Positions 1 through 6,861 of a DNA stretch of 64,000 nucleotides are shown here, one piece after another. The DNA lies in contig CBDDOO010000002.1 in the NCBI GenBank assembly GCA_965231905.1, positions 496,001 to 560,000 on the forward strand. Direction: 5' to 3'. The notes under the pieces were generated by a model. It was not told the DNA's origin. It ran no database searches and saw nothing but the letters and a program-made list of their open reading frames with translations. The position numbers were made by a program, and so were the translations under genes. Source of the DNA: G963663315 sp965231905 (GTDB lineage Bacteria; Pseudomonadota; Gammaproteobacteria; Arenicellales; Poriferihabitantaceae). Numbering within the stretch: position 1 is the first letter of the stretch; the number at the start of each line of letters is the position of its first letter.

Positions 1-758
1 GACGGGAGTCGTCGCCGTGGCCGGGGATGATGTTGCATCAGGACGGCAGTACCCACGAGTGGGTGGAGGGTCAGCGCTGGGATTTGATTGTGACGATGGA
101 CGATGCGACCAATGAGCATTACTCGATGTTTTTCTGTGAACAGGAAGGCACTCGCAGCAGTTTCCGGGGGGTGCGCGAAGTGATTGAATCGAAAGGACTG
201 TTCTGTTCGCTGTACACGGATCGAGGCAGTCATTACTGGCATACGCCCCAGGCTGGAGGCAAAGTGGACAAGAACAATCCCACACAGTTCGGACGCGCCA
301 TGAAGCAACTGGGCATCGAGATGATTCCAGCCTACTCACCGCAGGCGCGCGGGCGCTGTGAGCGGGTCTTTCGAACCCACCAGGACCGTCTGGTCAAGGA
401 ACTGGCCAGCGCTGGCATCACCGATATGGACACGGCCAACCGCTATCTCCAAAACGAGTATCTGCCCGCCTACCATGCCGAGTTCAAGAAACCGGCTCGT
501 GAACCCGGCAGCGCCTTTGTGGCCTGTCGCGATCCATCGGTACTGGATGACATTCTGTGTGAGCGCCATGAGCGAATGGTGGGTGCAGACAACTGTGTGC
601 GCTATCGGCGCAAAGTGCTACAGATTCCGGCAGATCGGCATCGTTGCCATTACGTAAAAGCCCGCGTCCAGGTACTGGATTACCCGGATCAGGGTCTGGC
701 GGTTCATCACGGCCCCAGAGAACTGGCCCGATACGATGCCAAGGGGCAATTACTATGA
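1..758 (+). CDS. IS1202-type DDE transposase, 5'-truncated by window edge
   Basis: C-terminal two thirds of the IS transposase. The frame is open from base 3, and the first in-window Met (27) is internal, corresponding to about residue 142 of the full copy at 2466-3620. The segment holds the catalytic core: the Asp in QDGSTHEW, the Asp in YTDRGSHYW and the Glu in RGRCERVF, the expected DDE triad of a retroviral-integrase-fold enzyme. It ends at the same residues as the second copy. It is probably intact and active outside the window, since no frameshift or stop is seen. Confidence 0.85.
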   Translation, partial: RESSPWPGMMLHQDGSTHEWVEGQRWDLIVTMDDATNEHYSMFFCEQEGTRSSFRGVREVIESKGLFCSLYTDRGSHYWHTPQAGGKVDKNNPTQFGRAMKQLGIEMIPAYSPQARGRCERVFRTHQDRLVKELASAGITDMDTANRYLQNEYLPAYHAEFKKPAREPGSAFVACRDPSVLDDILCERHERMVGADNCVRYRRKVLQIPADRHRCHYVKARVQVLDYPDQGLAVHHGPRELARYDAKGQLL

Positions 759-803
759 ACTCGCATCCGAACGACCGCGTCCGGTCCGCCGCGCACGTTC
801 GGT

Positions 804-841
804 TTGATTCATCCTCCGGGTTAACTCGGAGGATGAATCAA
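804..841. terminator. Hairpin in IS 3' end
   Basis: A perfect 15-bp inverted repeat (TTGATTCATCCTCCG and its complement) with an 8-nt loop lies 45 bp after the transposase stop. No U-tract follows. The second IS has the same hairpin at 2383-2420 with an even longer palindrome through the loop. It may be an intrinsic terminator or a block to read-through into the transposase. The function is inferred from position only. Confidence 0.5.
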
Positions 842-1023
842 GGTATCATCATAGCGGACAATTCATTTGCTATAAAACCGGACAAGTCTATTTGCTCTTA
901 ACACCCGACATCCCCCGTGGTTGTCCCGGACAGGCAAGTGGTCTGTCCCTACGATAACGGTTGGGAATCATTCCCACATCACGCCCCCACACCCTGATAT
1001 CGTCGTCCCCCGCGCCCAACCCC

Positions 1024-1160
1024 CCGTCATTCCCGCAAACGCGGGAATCCACTACCGAAATCCCCTCGCATCAACAATCGCAGGAGCCTGTCCCCGGCTC
1101 CCGATCAGGTCGGGGGCAGGCTCTGATCGGGGAGCGGGCCTCTTGTGCCCGCCCGCATGC
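1024..1160. repeat. Intergenic hairpin repeats, related to 2213-2304
   Basis: The stretch 904-1335 has no convincing gene. It begins with a short inverted repeat around 930-950, then a CGTCATTCCCGC...GCGGGAATCC hairpin (1024-1050). Next comes a block (1041-1100) that recurs almost unchanged at about 2217-2270, and then a palindromic CCCGATCAGG/TGATCGGGG and GCGGGCC..GCCCGC segment. The duplicated block therefore brackets the nuclease-like gene at 1336-2094 as a direct repeat. These are REP-like intergenic repeats. No transposase is associated with them. Confidence 0.7.
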
Positions 1161-1295
1161 GGGTCTGAAGTGCCTTGCCCGCATAAAATTGAATCCTGAT
1201 TCGCAGTAAAAAGTACAAGCGCCATGAAGACACTTGTCGGCGCTGGATTATTTACCCTGAACCTGGGGCGCTTTCCAGCATGCCCGTCCATTCTC

Positions 1296-1328
1296 TGCTA
1301 CAATGACCACGACCTCAACATAAAGGAG
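1296..1328 (+). promoter_or_regulatory. Extended -10 (TGCTACAAT) and Shine-Dalgarno AAAGGAG
   Basis: TGCTACAAT at 1296-1304 fits an extended -10 element. AAAGGAG at 1322-1328 is a strong ribosome binding site. The same pair recurs ahead of both paralogues (TGCTACAAT at 3735-3743 and 4633-4641, with a similar purine-rich RBS). Conservation across three otherwise diverged leaders supports real function. No good -35 is visible, as expected for an extended -10 promoter. The RBS spacing favours the second ATG (1336) over the first (1330). Confidence 0.55.
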
Positions 1329-1335
1329 TATGAAT

Positions 1336-2094
1336 ATGACAACCAGCGCCGTACCCACGCCAGACGAAATCTGGCAAATCCTGAGAGAAACCGCCGTCAG
1401 CCAGAAAGAAACCGCCGCCATCGGCAAAGAAACCGATAAACGGCTGGAAGAGTTTCGCCGCAGTCAGGAGGAAGACAGTCAGAAAGCCAGCCGGGAAATC
1501 GCGGAAATCCACGCCATTCAGGAAAGAACCAGTCGGGGAATGGAAGAGCTTCGCCTCAGCCAGAAAGAAGCGAGCCAGGAAGCCAGCCAGAAAATGGAAG
1601 AACTGCGTCTCAGCCAGAAAGAAACCGACAGACAACTGAAAGAAACCGATAAGCAGCTGAAAAAGACCGAAGCCCTGTTTAACACCCAGTGGGGGCGATT
1701 GATGGAGAGTCTGGTAGAAGGAGACTTGATTGCTATCCTGAATCAACAGGGCATACAGATTGCCCACATCTCCACCAATACCAAACAAAGAGGCCGAGGC
1801 GATGATTATGAATATGACATTATCGCGGTAAACGGTCAGGAGGTCGTAGTCGTTGAAGTCAAGACCACGTTAAGGGTTCAGGATGTGAAAGACTTTCTGG
1901 TGAGTTTAGAACAGTTCACGACCCGCATGCCCTATCATAAAGGCAAAACGATCTACGGAGCGGTAGCCTGGTTGAGGGCTGATCAGAAATCCGATACCTA
2001 TGCTGAAAAACAGGGATTGTTCGTCATCCGGGCGACCGGCAGCAGCGCCAGCATTGTCAATCGGGAAGATTTCAAGCCCCAGGTATTTTCCTGA
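1336..2094 (+). CDS. Coiled-coil PD-(D/E)XK nuclease-fold protein (DUF3782-like), paralogue 1
   Basis: A 252-residue protein with two parts. Residues about 18-112 are a highly charged coiled coil built from imperfect QKETxxxxxE/RLSQKEAS repeats. Residues about 115-252 form a compact domain with the PD-(D/E)XK signature (Asp161, Glu174, Lys176 in YEYDII...VVEVK), as in the DUF3782/restriction-endonuclease-like families. The start at 1336 was chosen because the RBS is 7 nt away and the start aligns with MTT-AVPT in both paralogues. The biological role is unknown. The family resembles nuclease-fold proteins found near mobile elements, and DNA cleavage is inferred only from the motif. Its C-terminal domain is nearly identical to that of paralogue 3, while the coiled coil differs in length. 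Confidence 0.8.
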   Translation: MTTSAVPTPDEIWQILRETAVSQKETAAIGKETDKRLEEFRRSQEEDSQKASREIAEIHAIQERTSRGMEELRLSQKEASQEASQKMEELRLSQKETDRQLKETDKQLKKTEALFNTQWGRLMESLVEGDLIAILNQQGIQIAHISTNTKQRGRGDDYEYDIIAVNGQEVVVVEVKTTLRVQDVKDFLVSLEQFTTRMPYHKGKTIYGAVAWLRADQKSDTYAEKQGLFVIRATGSSASIVNREDFKPQVFS

Positions 2095-2130
2095 ATCCCC
2101 GTCAGACGCATCACTCCCTATAGACAGATA

Positions 2131-2205
2131 CTCCCCCTCCCCGATCAAGCCGGAGACAGGCTTTGAGAGGGAGTCAAATCCGCAAAGCGGATTTGGTGGG
2201 GGCTG
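2131..2205. repeat. Composite GC-rich intergenic repeat element (type C)
   Basis: This ordered module contains CCCCGATCAAGCCGGAGACA, TTGAGAGGGAGTC, the palindrome AAATCCGCAAAGCGGATTT and then TGGTGGGGG. It lies just after paralogue 1. The same order recurs at 4503-4580 after paralogue 2 and, reverse-complemented, inside the glycosyltransferase gene (9176-9258, 10301-10380). The repeated composite structure suggests a small non-autonomous repeat rather than chance GC-rich sequence. Confidence 0.7.
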
Positions 2206-2212
2206 AGTCCCG

Positions 2213-2304
2213 CTTTCGCGAGAATCCACTACCGAAATCCCCCCGCCTCAACAATCGCAGGAGCCTGCTCTCGGCCTGACCAGGGAGCGGACCTCCGCAC
2301 CCGC
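2213..2304. repeat. Second copy of the 1041-1140 repeat block
   Basis: Sequence from a degenerate CCCGCTTTCGCGAGAATCC hairpin through ACTACCGAAATCCCC, the ACAATCGCAGGAGCCTG block and GGGAGCGG closely follows the order seen at 1041-1140. It sits immediately outside the IS insertion, next to its target-site duplication. It indicates that the paralogue 1 gene and its flank are part of a duplicated repeat-gene-repeat unit. Confidence 0.6.
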
Positions 2305-2320
2305 TCGCGCCAACCAACAT

Positions 2321-3698
2321 TGTTAAGAGCAAATAGACTTGTCCGGTTTTATAGCAAATGAATTGTCCGCTATGATGATACCTTGATTCATCCTCCGGGT
2401 TAACCCGGAGGATGAATCAAACCGAACGTGCGCGGCGGACCGGACGCGGTCGTTCGGATGCGAGTTCATAGTAATTGCCCCTTGGCATCGTATCGGGCCA
2501 GTTCTCTGGGGCCGTGATGAACCGCCAGACCCTGATCCGGGTAATCCAGTACCTGGACGCGGGCTTTTACGTAATGGCAACGATGCCGATCTGCCGGAAT
2601 CTGTAGCACTTTGCGCCGATAGCGCACACAGTTGTCTGCACCCACCATTCGCTCATGGCGCTCACACAGAATGTCATCCAGTACCGATGGATCGCGACAG
2701 GCCACAAAGGCGCTGCCGGGTTCACGAGCCGGTTTCTTGAACTCGGCATGGTAGGCGGGCAGATACTCGTTTTGGAGATAGCGGTTGGCCGTGTCCATAT
2801 CGGTGATGCCAGCGCTGGCCAGTTCCTTGACCAGACGGTCCTGGTGGGTTCGAAAGACCCGCTCACAGCGCCCGCGCGCCTGCGGTGAGTAGGCTGGAAT
2901 CATCTCGATGCTCAGTTGCTTCATGGCGCGTCCGAACTGTGTGGGATTGTTCTTGTCCACTTTGCCTCCAGCCTGGGGCGTATGCCAGTAATGACTGCCT
3001 CGATCCGTGTACAGCGAACAGAACAGTCCTTTCGATTCAATCACTTCGCGCACCCCCCGGAAACTGCTGCGAGTGCCTTCCTGTTCACAGAAAAACATCG
3101 AGTAATGCTCATTGGTCGCATCGTCCATCGTCACAATCAAATCCCAGCGCTGACCCTCCACCCACTCGTGGGTACTGCCGTCCTGATGCAACATCATCCC
3201 CGGCCACGGCGACGACTCCCGTCTCTTGCGGTGCGCCCCGCGCTTCGCGTACCGCTTCACCACACCCGCTCCCTGCAACTGACTCTTCACCCACGTATAA
3301 CTCCTCTGACCTCCATCCCGACGATACCAGGAATGAAAGTGCTTCACGTTCCAACCCCGGTGATGATCTCGATAACGCTCCACCACATCCATCACTTCGT
3401 CTACCGGCGCCCGACGATGCGACACTTCACTCAAACGACGATCACACAATCCGTCCAGTCCTTCTTCCTCGTAACGATCTACATAACGACGGAATGTGCG
3501 ACTGCACACCCCCAACAAATTCGCCGCTTCTTCCTGCGTCAATCGGCTCTTGTTCCATCCTTCATACGCTTCTTCAAATCTCATTAGCCTGGTCTCCTGT
3601 AACCACTCCACCCGGTTCATCCAGCACCCCCTTTCAGTACTGTGTAAAACCGGACAGTTTATGTGCTACTCAACCGGACAATTCATTTGCTCTCTACA
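2321..3698 (-). mobile_element. Complete IS1202-group (ISNCY) insertion sequence, copy 2
   Basis: A full element of 1378 bp with TGT...ACA tips and a 16-bp target-site duplication: TCGCGCCAACCAACAT at 2305-2320 and again at 3699-3714. Both ends carry two related sites containing AGCAAATNNANTTGTCCGG-type sequence, outer and inner. It has inserted between the type C repeat and the promoter of paralogue 2. With copy 1 it forms an inverted pair bracketing 904-2320. The family assignment rests on the transposase sequence and the long target duplication. Confidence 0.88.
2466..3620 (-). CDS. IS1202-type DDE transposase, complete
   Basis: A 384-residue transposase. Residues about 14-60 form a helix-turn-helix (SRLTQEEAANLLGVCSRTFR), residues 70-140 a second DNA-binding region ending in a basic stretch (KRYAKRGAHRKRR), and the remainder an integrase-fold core with Asp147, Asp206 and Glu253 as likely catalytic residues. 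A segment rich in arginine and histidine follows. The reading frame is intact, so the element may be active. It is oriented toward copy 1, so the two transposase genes face each other tail to tail. Confidence 0.9.
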   Translation of the reverse strand: MNRVEWLQETRLMRFEEAYEGWNKSRLTQEEAANLLGVCSRTFRRYVDRYEEEGLDGLCDRRLSEVSHRRAPVDEVMDVVERYRDHHRGWNVKHFHSWYRRDGGQRSYTWVKSQLQGAGVVKRYAKRGAHRKRRESSPWPGMMLHQDGSTHEWVEGQRWDLIVTMDDATNEHYSMFFCEQEGTRSSFRGVREVIESKGLFCSLYTDRGSHYWHTPQAGGKVDKNNPTQFGRAMKQLSIEMIPAYSPQARGRCERVFRTHQDRLVKELASAGITDMDTANRYLQNEYLPAYHAEFKKPAREPGSAFVACRDPSVLDDILCERHERMVGADNCVRYRRKVLQIPADRHRCHYVKARVQVLDYPDQGLAVHHGPRELARYDAKGQLL

Positions 3699-3734
3699 TC
3701 GCGCCAACCAACATTCCCGCACCTGCCCTTTTTC

Positions 3735-3767
3735 TGCTACAATGACCACGACCTCAACATAAAGGAG
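3735..3767 (+). promoter_or_regulatory. Extended -10 and RBS of paralogue 2
   Basis: TGCTACAAT at 3735-3743 is followed by AAAGGAG at 3761-3767, duplicating the arrangement before paralogue 1. The IS copy 2 insertion ends 37 bp upstream of this element, so any native sequence farther upstream has been replaced by the IS left end. Confidence 0.55.
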
Positions 3768-3774
3768 TATGGAT

Positions 3775-4458
3775 ATGACCACCAACGCCGTACCCACGCC
3801 AGACGAAATCTGGCAAATCCTGAGAGAAGTTTCCGCCAACCTGGAAGAGACCGCTGCCAGCCAGAAAGAGACCGCTGCCAACCAGAAAGAGACTTCCGCC
3901 ATCGGTAAAGAAACCGATAAACGCCTGGAAAGATTCCGTATCAGTCAGGAAGAATCCAGCCGGAAGGCGAGCCGGGAAATAGAAGAGATTCGCGCCAGCC
4001 AGAAGGAAACCGACAGACAACTGAAGAAGAGCGAGGCCCGGTTTGACTCTCGATGGGGTCGGTTGATGGAGAGTCTGGTAGAGGGAGACCTGGTTCCGAT
4101 TCTGAATCGATGGGGCATTGCGGTTGAAAACACCTCCACCCGTGTCAAGAAGAGGAGTCGGGAAGATAATTATGAATACGACATTATTGTGGTAAACGGT
4201 GAGGAAGTGGTAGTGGTTGAAGTGAAGACCACGTTGCGGGTAGGGGATGTGAAGAAGTTTGTGGTCGATTTAGGCAAGGTGACGACTCGTATGCCCTATC
4301 ATAAAGACAAGACGATTTACGGAGCGGTTGCGTGGTTGAGGTCGGACGCGGAAGCGGATATATATGCGGAGAGGCAGGGATTGTTCATCATCCGGGCGAC
4401 CGGCAGCAGCGCCAGCATTGTCAATCAGGAGAATTTCCAGCCAAAGGTATTTTCCTGA
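3775..4458 (+). CDS. Coiled-coil PD-(D/E)XK nuclease-fold protein (DUF3782-like), paralogue 2
   Basis: A 227-residue paralogue of the genes at 1336 and 4672. The N-terminus MTTNAVPTPDEIWQIL is shared. Residues about 18-88 are a coiled coil with near-exact heptad-like QKET repeats, and the C-terminal domain keeps the catalytic motif (Asp136, Glu149, Lys151). The nuclease domain is more diverged from paralogues 1 and 3 than those are from each other (for example RWGIAVENTSTRVKKRSRED in the variable loop). Start 3775 is preferred over 3769 by RBS spacing. A clean intrinsic terminator follows. The function is unknown; the nuclease fold is inferred from the motif. Confidence 0.8.
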   Translation: MTTNAVPTPDEIWQILREVSANLEETAASQKETAANQKETSAIGKETDKRLERFRISQEESSRKASREIEEIRASQKETDRQLKKSEARFDSRWGRLMESLVEGDLVPILNRWGIAVENTSTRVKKRSREDNYEYDIIVVNGEEVVVVEVKTTLRVGDVKKFVVDLGKVTTRMPYHKDKTIYGAVAWLRSDAEADIYAERQGLFIIRATGSSASIVNQENFQPKVFS

Positions 4459-4464
4459 AACCCC

Positions 4465-4493
4465 AAAAAAGCCACCGCAAGGTGGCTTTTTTA
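4465..4493 (+). terminator. Intrinsic terminator after paralogue 2
   Basis: The A-rich arm plus GCCACC, the loop GCAA, and GGTGGC followed by a run of seven T form a textbook rho-independent terminator, 7 bp after the stop codon. It separates this gene from paralogue 3, which has its own promoter. Confidence 0.9.
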
Positions 4494-4502
4494 TTGCCAT
4501 CA

Positions 4503-4580
4503 CTCCCCATCCCCGATCAGGTCGAGGACAGGCTTTGATGGATACAAGTCAAATCCGCAAAGCGGATTTGGTGGGGGGCA
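4503..4580. repeat. Composite GC-rich intergenic repeat element (type C)
   Basis: It has the same module order as 2131-2205: a CCCCGATCAGGTCGAGGACAGG half, GTC, the palindrome AAATCCGCAAAGCGGATTT and then TGGTGGGGG. It sits directly after the terminator of paralogue 2. Its recurrence downstream of a second member of the gene family suggests that gene and repeat were duplicated together. Confidence 0.7.
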
Positions 4581-4632
4581 CAACCGTCATCTATCGCCCC
4601 AACTATCCATCATCCCCGCACCTGCCCTTTTC

Positions 4633-4664
4633 TGCTACAATCCCCGAAATCCAACATAAAGGAA
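4633..4664 (+). promoter_or_regulatory. Extended -10 and RBS of paralogue 3
   Basis: TGCTACAAT at 4633-4641 is followed by AAAGGA just upstream of ATG 4672. The sequence around the -10 (CCTGCCCTTTTCTGCTACAA) nearly equals that before paralogue 2, while the leader after it is diverged, supporting a conserved promoter core. Confidence 0.55.
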
Positions 4665-4671
4665 TATCACC

Positions 4672-5271
4672 ATGACAACCACCGCCGTACCCACTTCCGA
4701 TGAAATCTGGAAAATCCTGAAAGAGACAATTCGGGGGATTGAAGAGCTTCGTCTCAGCCAGAAAGAAGCGAGCCAGGAAGCCAGCCAGAAAATGGAAGAA
4801 CTGCGTCTCAGCCAGAAGGAAACCGACAGACAACTGAAAAAGACCGAAGCCCTGTTTAACACCCAGTGGGGGCGATTGATGGAGAGTCTGGTAGAAGGAG
4901 ACTTGATTGCTATCCTGAATCAACAGGGCATACAGATTGCCCACATCTCCACCAATACCAAACAAAGAGGCCGTGGCGATGATTATGAATATGACATTAT
5001 CGCGGTAAACGGTGAGGAGGTCGTAGTCGTTGAAGTCAAGACCACGTTAAGGGTTCAGGATGTGAAAGACTTTCTGGTGAGTTTAGAACAGTTCACGACC
5101 CGCATGCCCTATCATAAAGGCAAAACGATCTACGGAGCGGTAGCCTGGTTGAGGGCAGACGCAGAATCCGATACTTATGCTGAAAAACAGGGATTGTTCG
5201 TTATCCGGGCGACCGGCAGCAGCGCCAGCATTGTCAATCGGGAAGATTTCAAGCCCCAGGTTTTCTCCTGA
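4672..5271 (+). CDS. Coiled-coil PD-(D/E)XK nuclease-fold protein (DUF3782-like), paralogue 3
   Basis: The 199-residue shortest paralogue. The N-terminus MTTTAVPTSDEIW is conserved, the coiled coil is shortened to about residues 18-60, and the nuclease-like domain (Asp108, Glu121, Lys123) is almost identical in protein and DNA to that of paralogue 1. The identity runs from the coiled coil through the stop codon, which suggests recent duplication or gene conversion. It has its own promoter and the expected RBS. Its role is unknown. Variable coiled-coil length with a constant catalytic domain could change the partner or the spacing. Confidence 0.8.
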   Translation: MTTTAVPTSDEIWKILKETIRGIEELRLSQKEASQEASQKMEELRLSQKETDRQLKKTEALFNTQWGRLMESLVEGDLIAILNQQGIQIAHISTNTKQRGRGDDYEYDIIAVNGEEVVVVEVKTTLRVQDVKDFLVSLEQFTTRMPYHKGKTIYGAVAWLRADAESDTYAEKQGLFVIRATGSSASIVNREDFKPQVFS

Positions 5272-5369
5272 ACACGGACCGGAGCTTCAACCTGCGCCTG
5301 TCCGGTTCCTGTTTTTCCCGCACAAGCGAGAACCCACAACCCGTCATCTCGCCGCATCTTTATAAATCC

Positions 5370-5398
5370 TTGTACTGCACCGAAGGGATACCTATAAT
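5370..5398 (+). promoter_or_regulatory. Sigma70-type promoter, possibly giving a leaderless mRNA
   Basis: TTGTAC (5370-5375) and TATAAT (5393-5398) are separated by exactly 17 bp. The A of the downstream ATG (5405) lies 7 nt after the -10, which is where transcription would begin, and there is no Shine-Dalgarno in the 6-nt gap. This predicts a leaderless transcript for the following gene. Confidence 0.65.
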
Positions 5399-5404
5399 CG
5401 GAAC

Positions 5405-5755
5405 ATGCCCCAAGCCATCGCATTCGATACCCACCGCTTTGTCAAGCATCTGACGGAGAGTGGATTCACAGAGAAACAGGCCGAGACCCTGGCCGAGGAG
5501 CAGGTCGCCCTGCTCAACACCAATCTGGCAACCAAAGCCGACATCGAAACGGTCAAAGCCGACATCGAAGCCCTGCGACTGGCAACCAAAGCCGACATCG
5601 AAGCCCTGCGACTGGCAACCAAAGCCGACATCGAAGCCCTGCGACTGGCAACCCAATCCGATATTTCGTTACTCAAGGCTGATTTACTGAAATGGATGTT
5701 CGGAGCGCTCATCGCTCAGGGAGGGCTGATCGTCGCCTTGGTCAAATTTCTGTGA
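5405..5755 (+). CDS. DUF1640-like coiled-coil protein with tandem repeats and C-terminal membrane helix
   Basis: A 116-residue protein. Residues 1-35 match the start of DUF1640/CCDC90-like proteins (FDTHRFVKHL..GFTEKQAE). Residues about 40-85 are an 11-residue repeat (LATKADIEALR) predicted to form a coiled coil. Residues about 95-115 form one hydrophobic helix (WMFGALIAQGGLIVALVKFL), typical of the family's membrane anchor. The repeat is encoded by 33-bp tandem units that are identical at DNA level, so length variation by slippage is likely. The function of the bacterial family is not established, and mobile-element-rich surroundings are common. The start follows a promoter that allows no leader. 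Confidence 0.75.
   Translation: MPQAIAFDTHRFVKHLTESGFTEKQAETLAEEQVALLNTNLATKADIETVKADIEALRLATKADIEALRLATKADIEALRLATQSDISLLKADLLKWMFGALIAQGGLIVALVKFL
5525..5656 (+). repeat. 33-bp tandem repeats inside the coiled-coil gene
   Basis: Two perfect 33-bp units (5579-5611, 5612-5644) each begin CTGGCAACCAAAGCC. They are flanked by a partial unit before them (5525-5548 plus a variant at about 5549-5578) and a decayed one after. The unit is a multiple of three, so copy-number change preserves the frame and adds or removes 11 residues. Confidence 0.9.
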
Positions 5756-5871
5756 AGAGTTATTTCGGTTGAAGATACCAAAATCGTAACCGGATTCTCA
5801 ATCAAGTCGCAGGCTCTACGGTAGTGATTGGTTGAAGGCGTTGCCATTGGGAAAGAACCAGACAACCACGA

Positions 5872-6651
5872 CTACATCAGTATCGTTGCAAGCGCAGCCA
5901 ATGACAGGAAGGGACCGAAACAGACAGGGCTCCGCATGGCCTGACCCTGAAAATACTTGCGGTACACGAGGAATAACAAACAGGAGATACAGGCCAGTGC
6001 AAGCACGACCGGCAGCATCTGTACACCGAGCCAGGCGCCAATCGCGGCGAACAATTTGAAATCCCCATGACCCATGCCCGCCCTGCCCGTCAGGATATGA
6101 TGCGCCTGGCAGGACAGCCACAGCGCCAGATACCCGGCAACCGCGCCCCATACCGCTAAATGCAGGTCAGCGAAAAGAGACAGGGAATTGAACAGCAATC
6201 CGGTCCACAGCAGCGGCAGGACAATCAGGTCCGGCAAGACCTGATGATCCATATCGATCAGGCTCAATATGAGCAAGGTGCAGACAAAAAGAATCAAGGC
6301 CGCAAGTTGCCAGTCAGGCTCGTGGACAACGCCGAGCGTGACGGCCGTCACCGCAGCAATCACCTCGACGACCGGATAACGCGGCGAAATACGAGCGGTA
6401 CAGAATCCACACCTGCCGGACAAAAAGATATAGCTGGCTATCGGGATATTCTGGTGGAAACGCAACGGAGTAAGGCAGGCAGTACAGCGGGAACCGGGCC
6501 GCATCAGACCTGGGGCATCAGCGCGGCCACCATTGGCGGGCTGGCCGTCCAATAAGGCCGGCAACCGCAATGACACGAGATTGACGAAGCTCCCCAGACA
6601 AGCGCCGAGAGCAAATAAAAGCGGGAACCAGGTCACTGTCGAATCCAGCAA
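5872..6651 (-). CDS. pilD: Type IV prepilin peptidase / N-methyltransferase
   Basis: A 259-residue inner-membrane aspartic protease that cleaves the leader of type IV prepilins and pseudopilins and methylates the new N-terminus. Visible features are the N-terminal LGSFVNLVSLRLP motif, a zinc-type cysteine tetrad (Cys56-Cys59, Cys81-Cys84) in the cytoplasmic loop, catalytic Asp133/Asp135 in LIDMDHQVLPD and the second Asp197 in GMGHGDFKLF, with about seven to eight membrane segments. The length matches the family. No pilin or secretion gene is nearby, so it probably serves a pilus or type II system encoded elsewhere. Confidence 0.93.
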   Translation of the reverse strand: MLDSTVTWFPLLFALGACLGSFVNLVSLRLPALLDGQPANGGRADAPGLMRPGSRCTACLTPLRFHQNIPIASYIFLSGRCGFCTARISPRYPVVEVIAAVTAVTLGVVHEPDWQLAALILFVCTLLILSLIDMDHQVLPDLIVLPLLWTGLLFNSLSLFADLHLAVWGAVAGYLALWLSCQAHHILTGRAGMGHGDFKLFAAIGAWLGVQMLPVVLALACISCLLFLVYRKYFQGQAMRSPVCFGPFLSLAALATILM

Positions 6652-6691
6652 ATAATGGTTCTATGGCCTACCGGACAGGCTATGGGTTTTC

Positions 6692-6754
6692 ACGGGCGGG
6701 CACAGGGACTCGCCCCTACGTTTTCGCGGGTGGGCACAGGGACTCGCCCCTACG
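6692..6754. repeat. Two GC-rich hairpin repeats (type A)
   Basis: Two consecutive copies of a module reading GGG(C/T)GGGCACAGGGACTC then GCCCCTACG, each able to fold as a GGGC..GCCC hairpin. Related copies lie at 12559-12620, 19630-19690 and 53883-53916. They occupy the space between pilD and the next gene, and no coding potential is seen there. Confidence 0.7.
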
Positions 6755-6861
6755 ATTGTGGTCTGGTGATGCCCTGGACAACCACGGAGGATTTCCCCTG
6801 CCTCGATGCGCCGCGCATGGTCAAGCCACTGCGCCTGTCCGCGGGAATTGACGAACCGTTT

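Larger units (their letters stand above)
1..903 (+). mobile_element. IS1202-group (ISNCY) insertion sequence, copy 1, cut by window edge
   Basis: Right part of an insertion sequence whose left end lies outside the window. It carries the transposase 3' portion, a 15-bp-stem hairpin at 804-841 and a right end at about 850-903 ending in ACA. The end contains two related sites: an outer one (AGAGCAAATAGACTTGTCCG, read from the tip inward) and an inner one (ATAGCAAATGAATTGTCC). The complete copy at 2321-3698 carries the same end in inverted orientation, which fixes the border at 903. The only amino-acid difference noticed between the two transposases in the shared part is Gly here for Ser there. 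Confidence 0.85.

Noticed and set aside
1041..1160. A structured non-coding RNA or riboswitch
   Set aside because: The palindromic segments match dispersed repeats found at other junctions, and no riboswitch consensus was recognised.
2885..3745. Plus-strand 286-residue frame over the transposase
   Set aside because: Lies antisense to the intact IS transposase; low-complexity Ser/Pro/His-rich translation without domain.
5525..5656. Direct repeats that might suggest a CRISPR array
   Set aside because: The 33-bp units are adjacent without spacers and lie inside a coiled-coil reading frame; no cas genes nearby.
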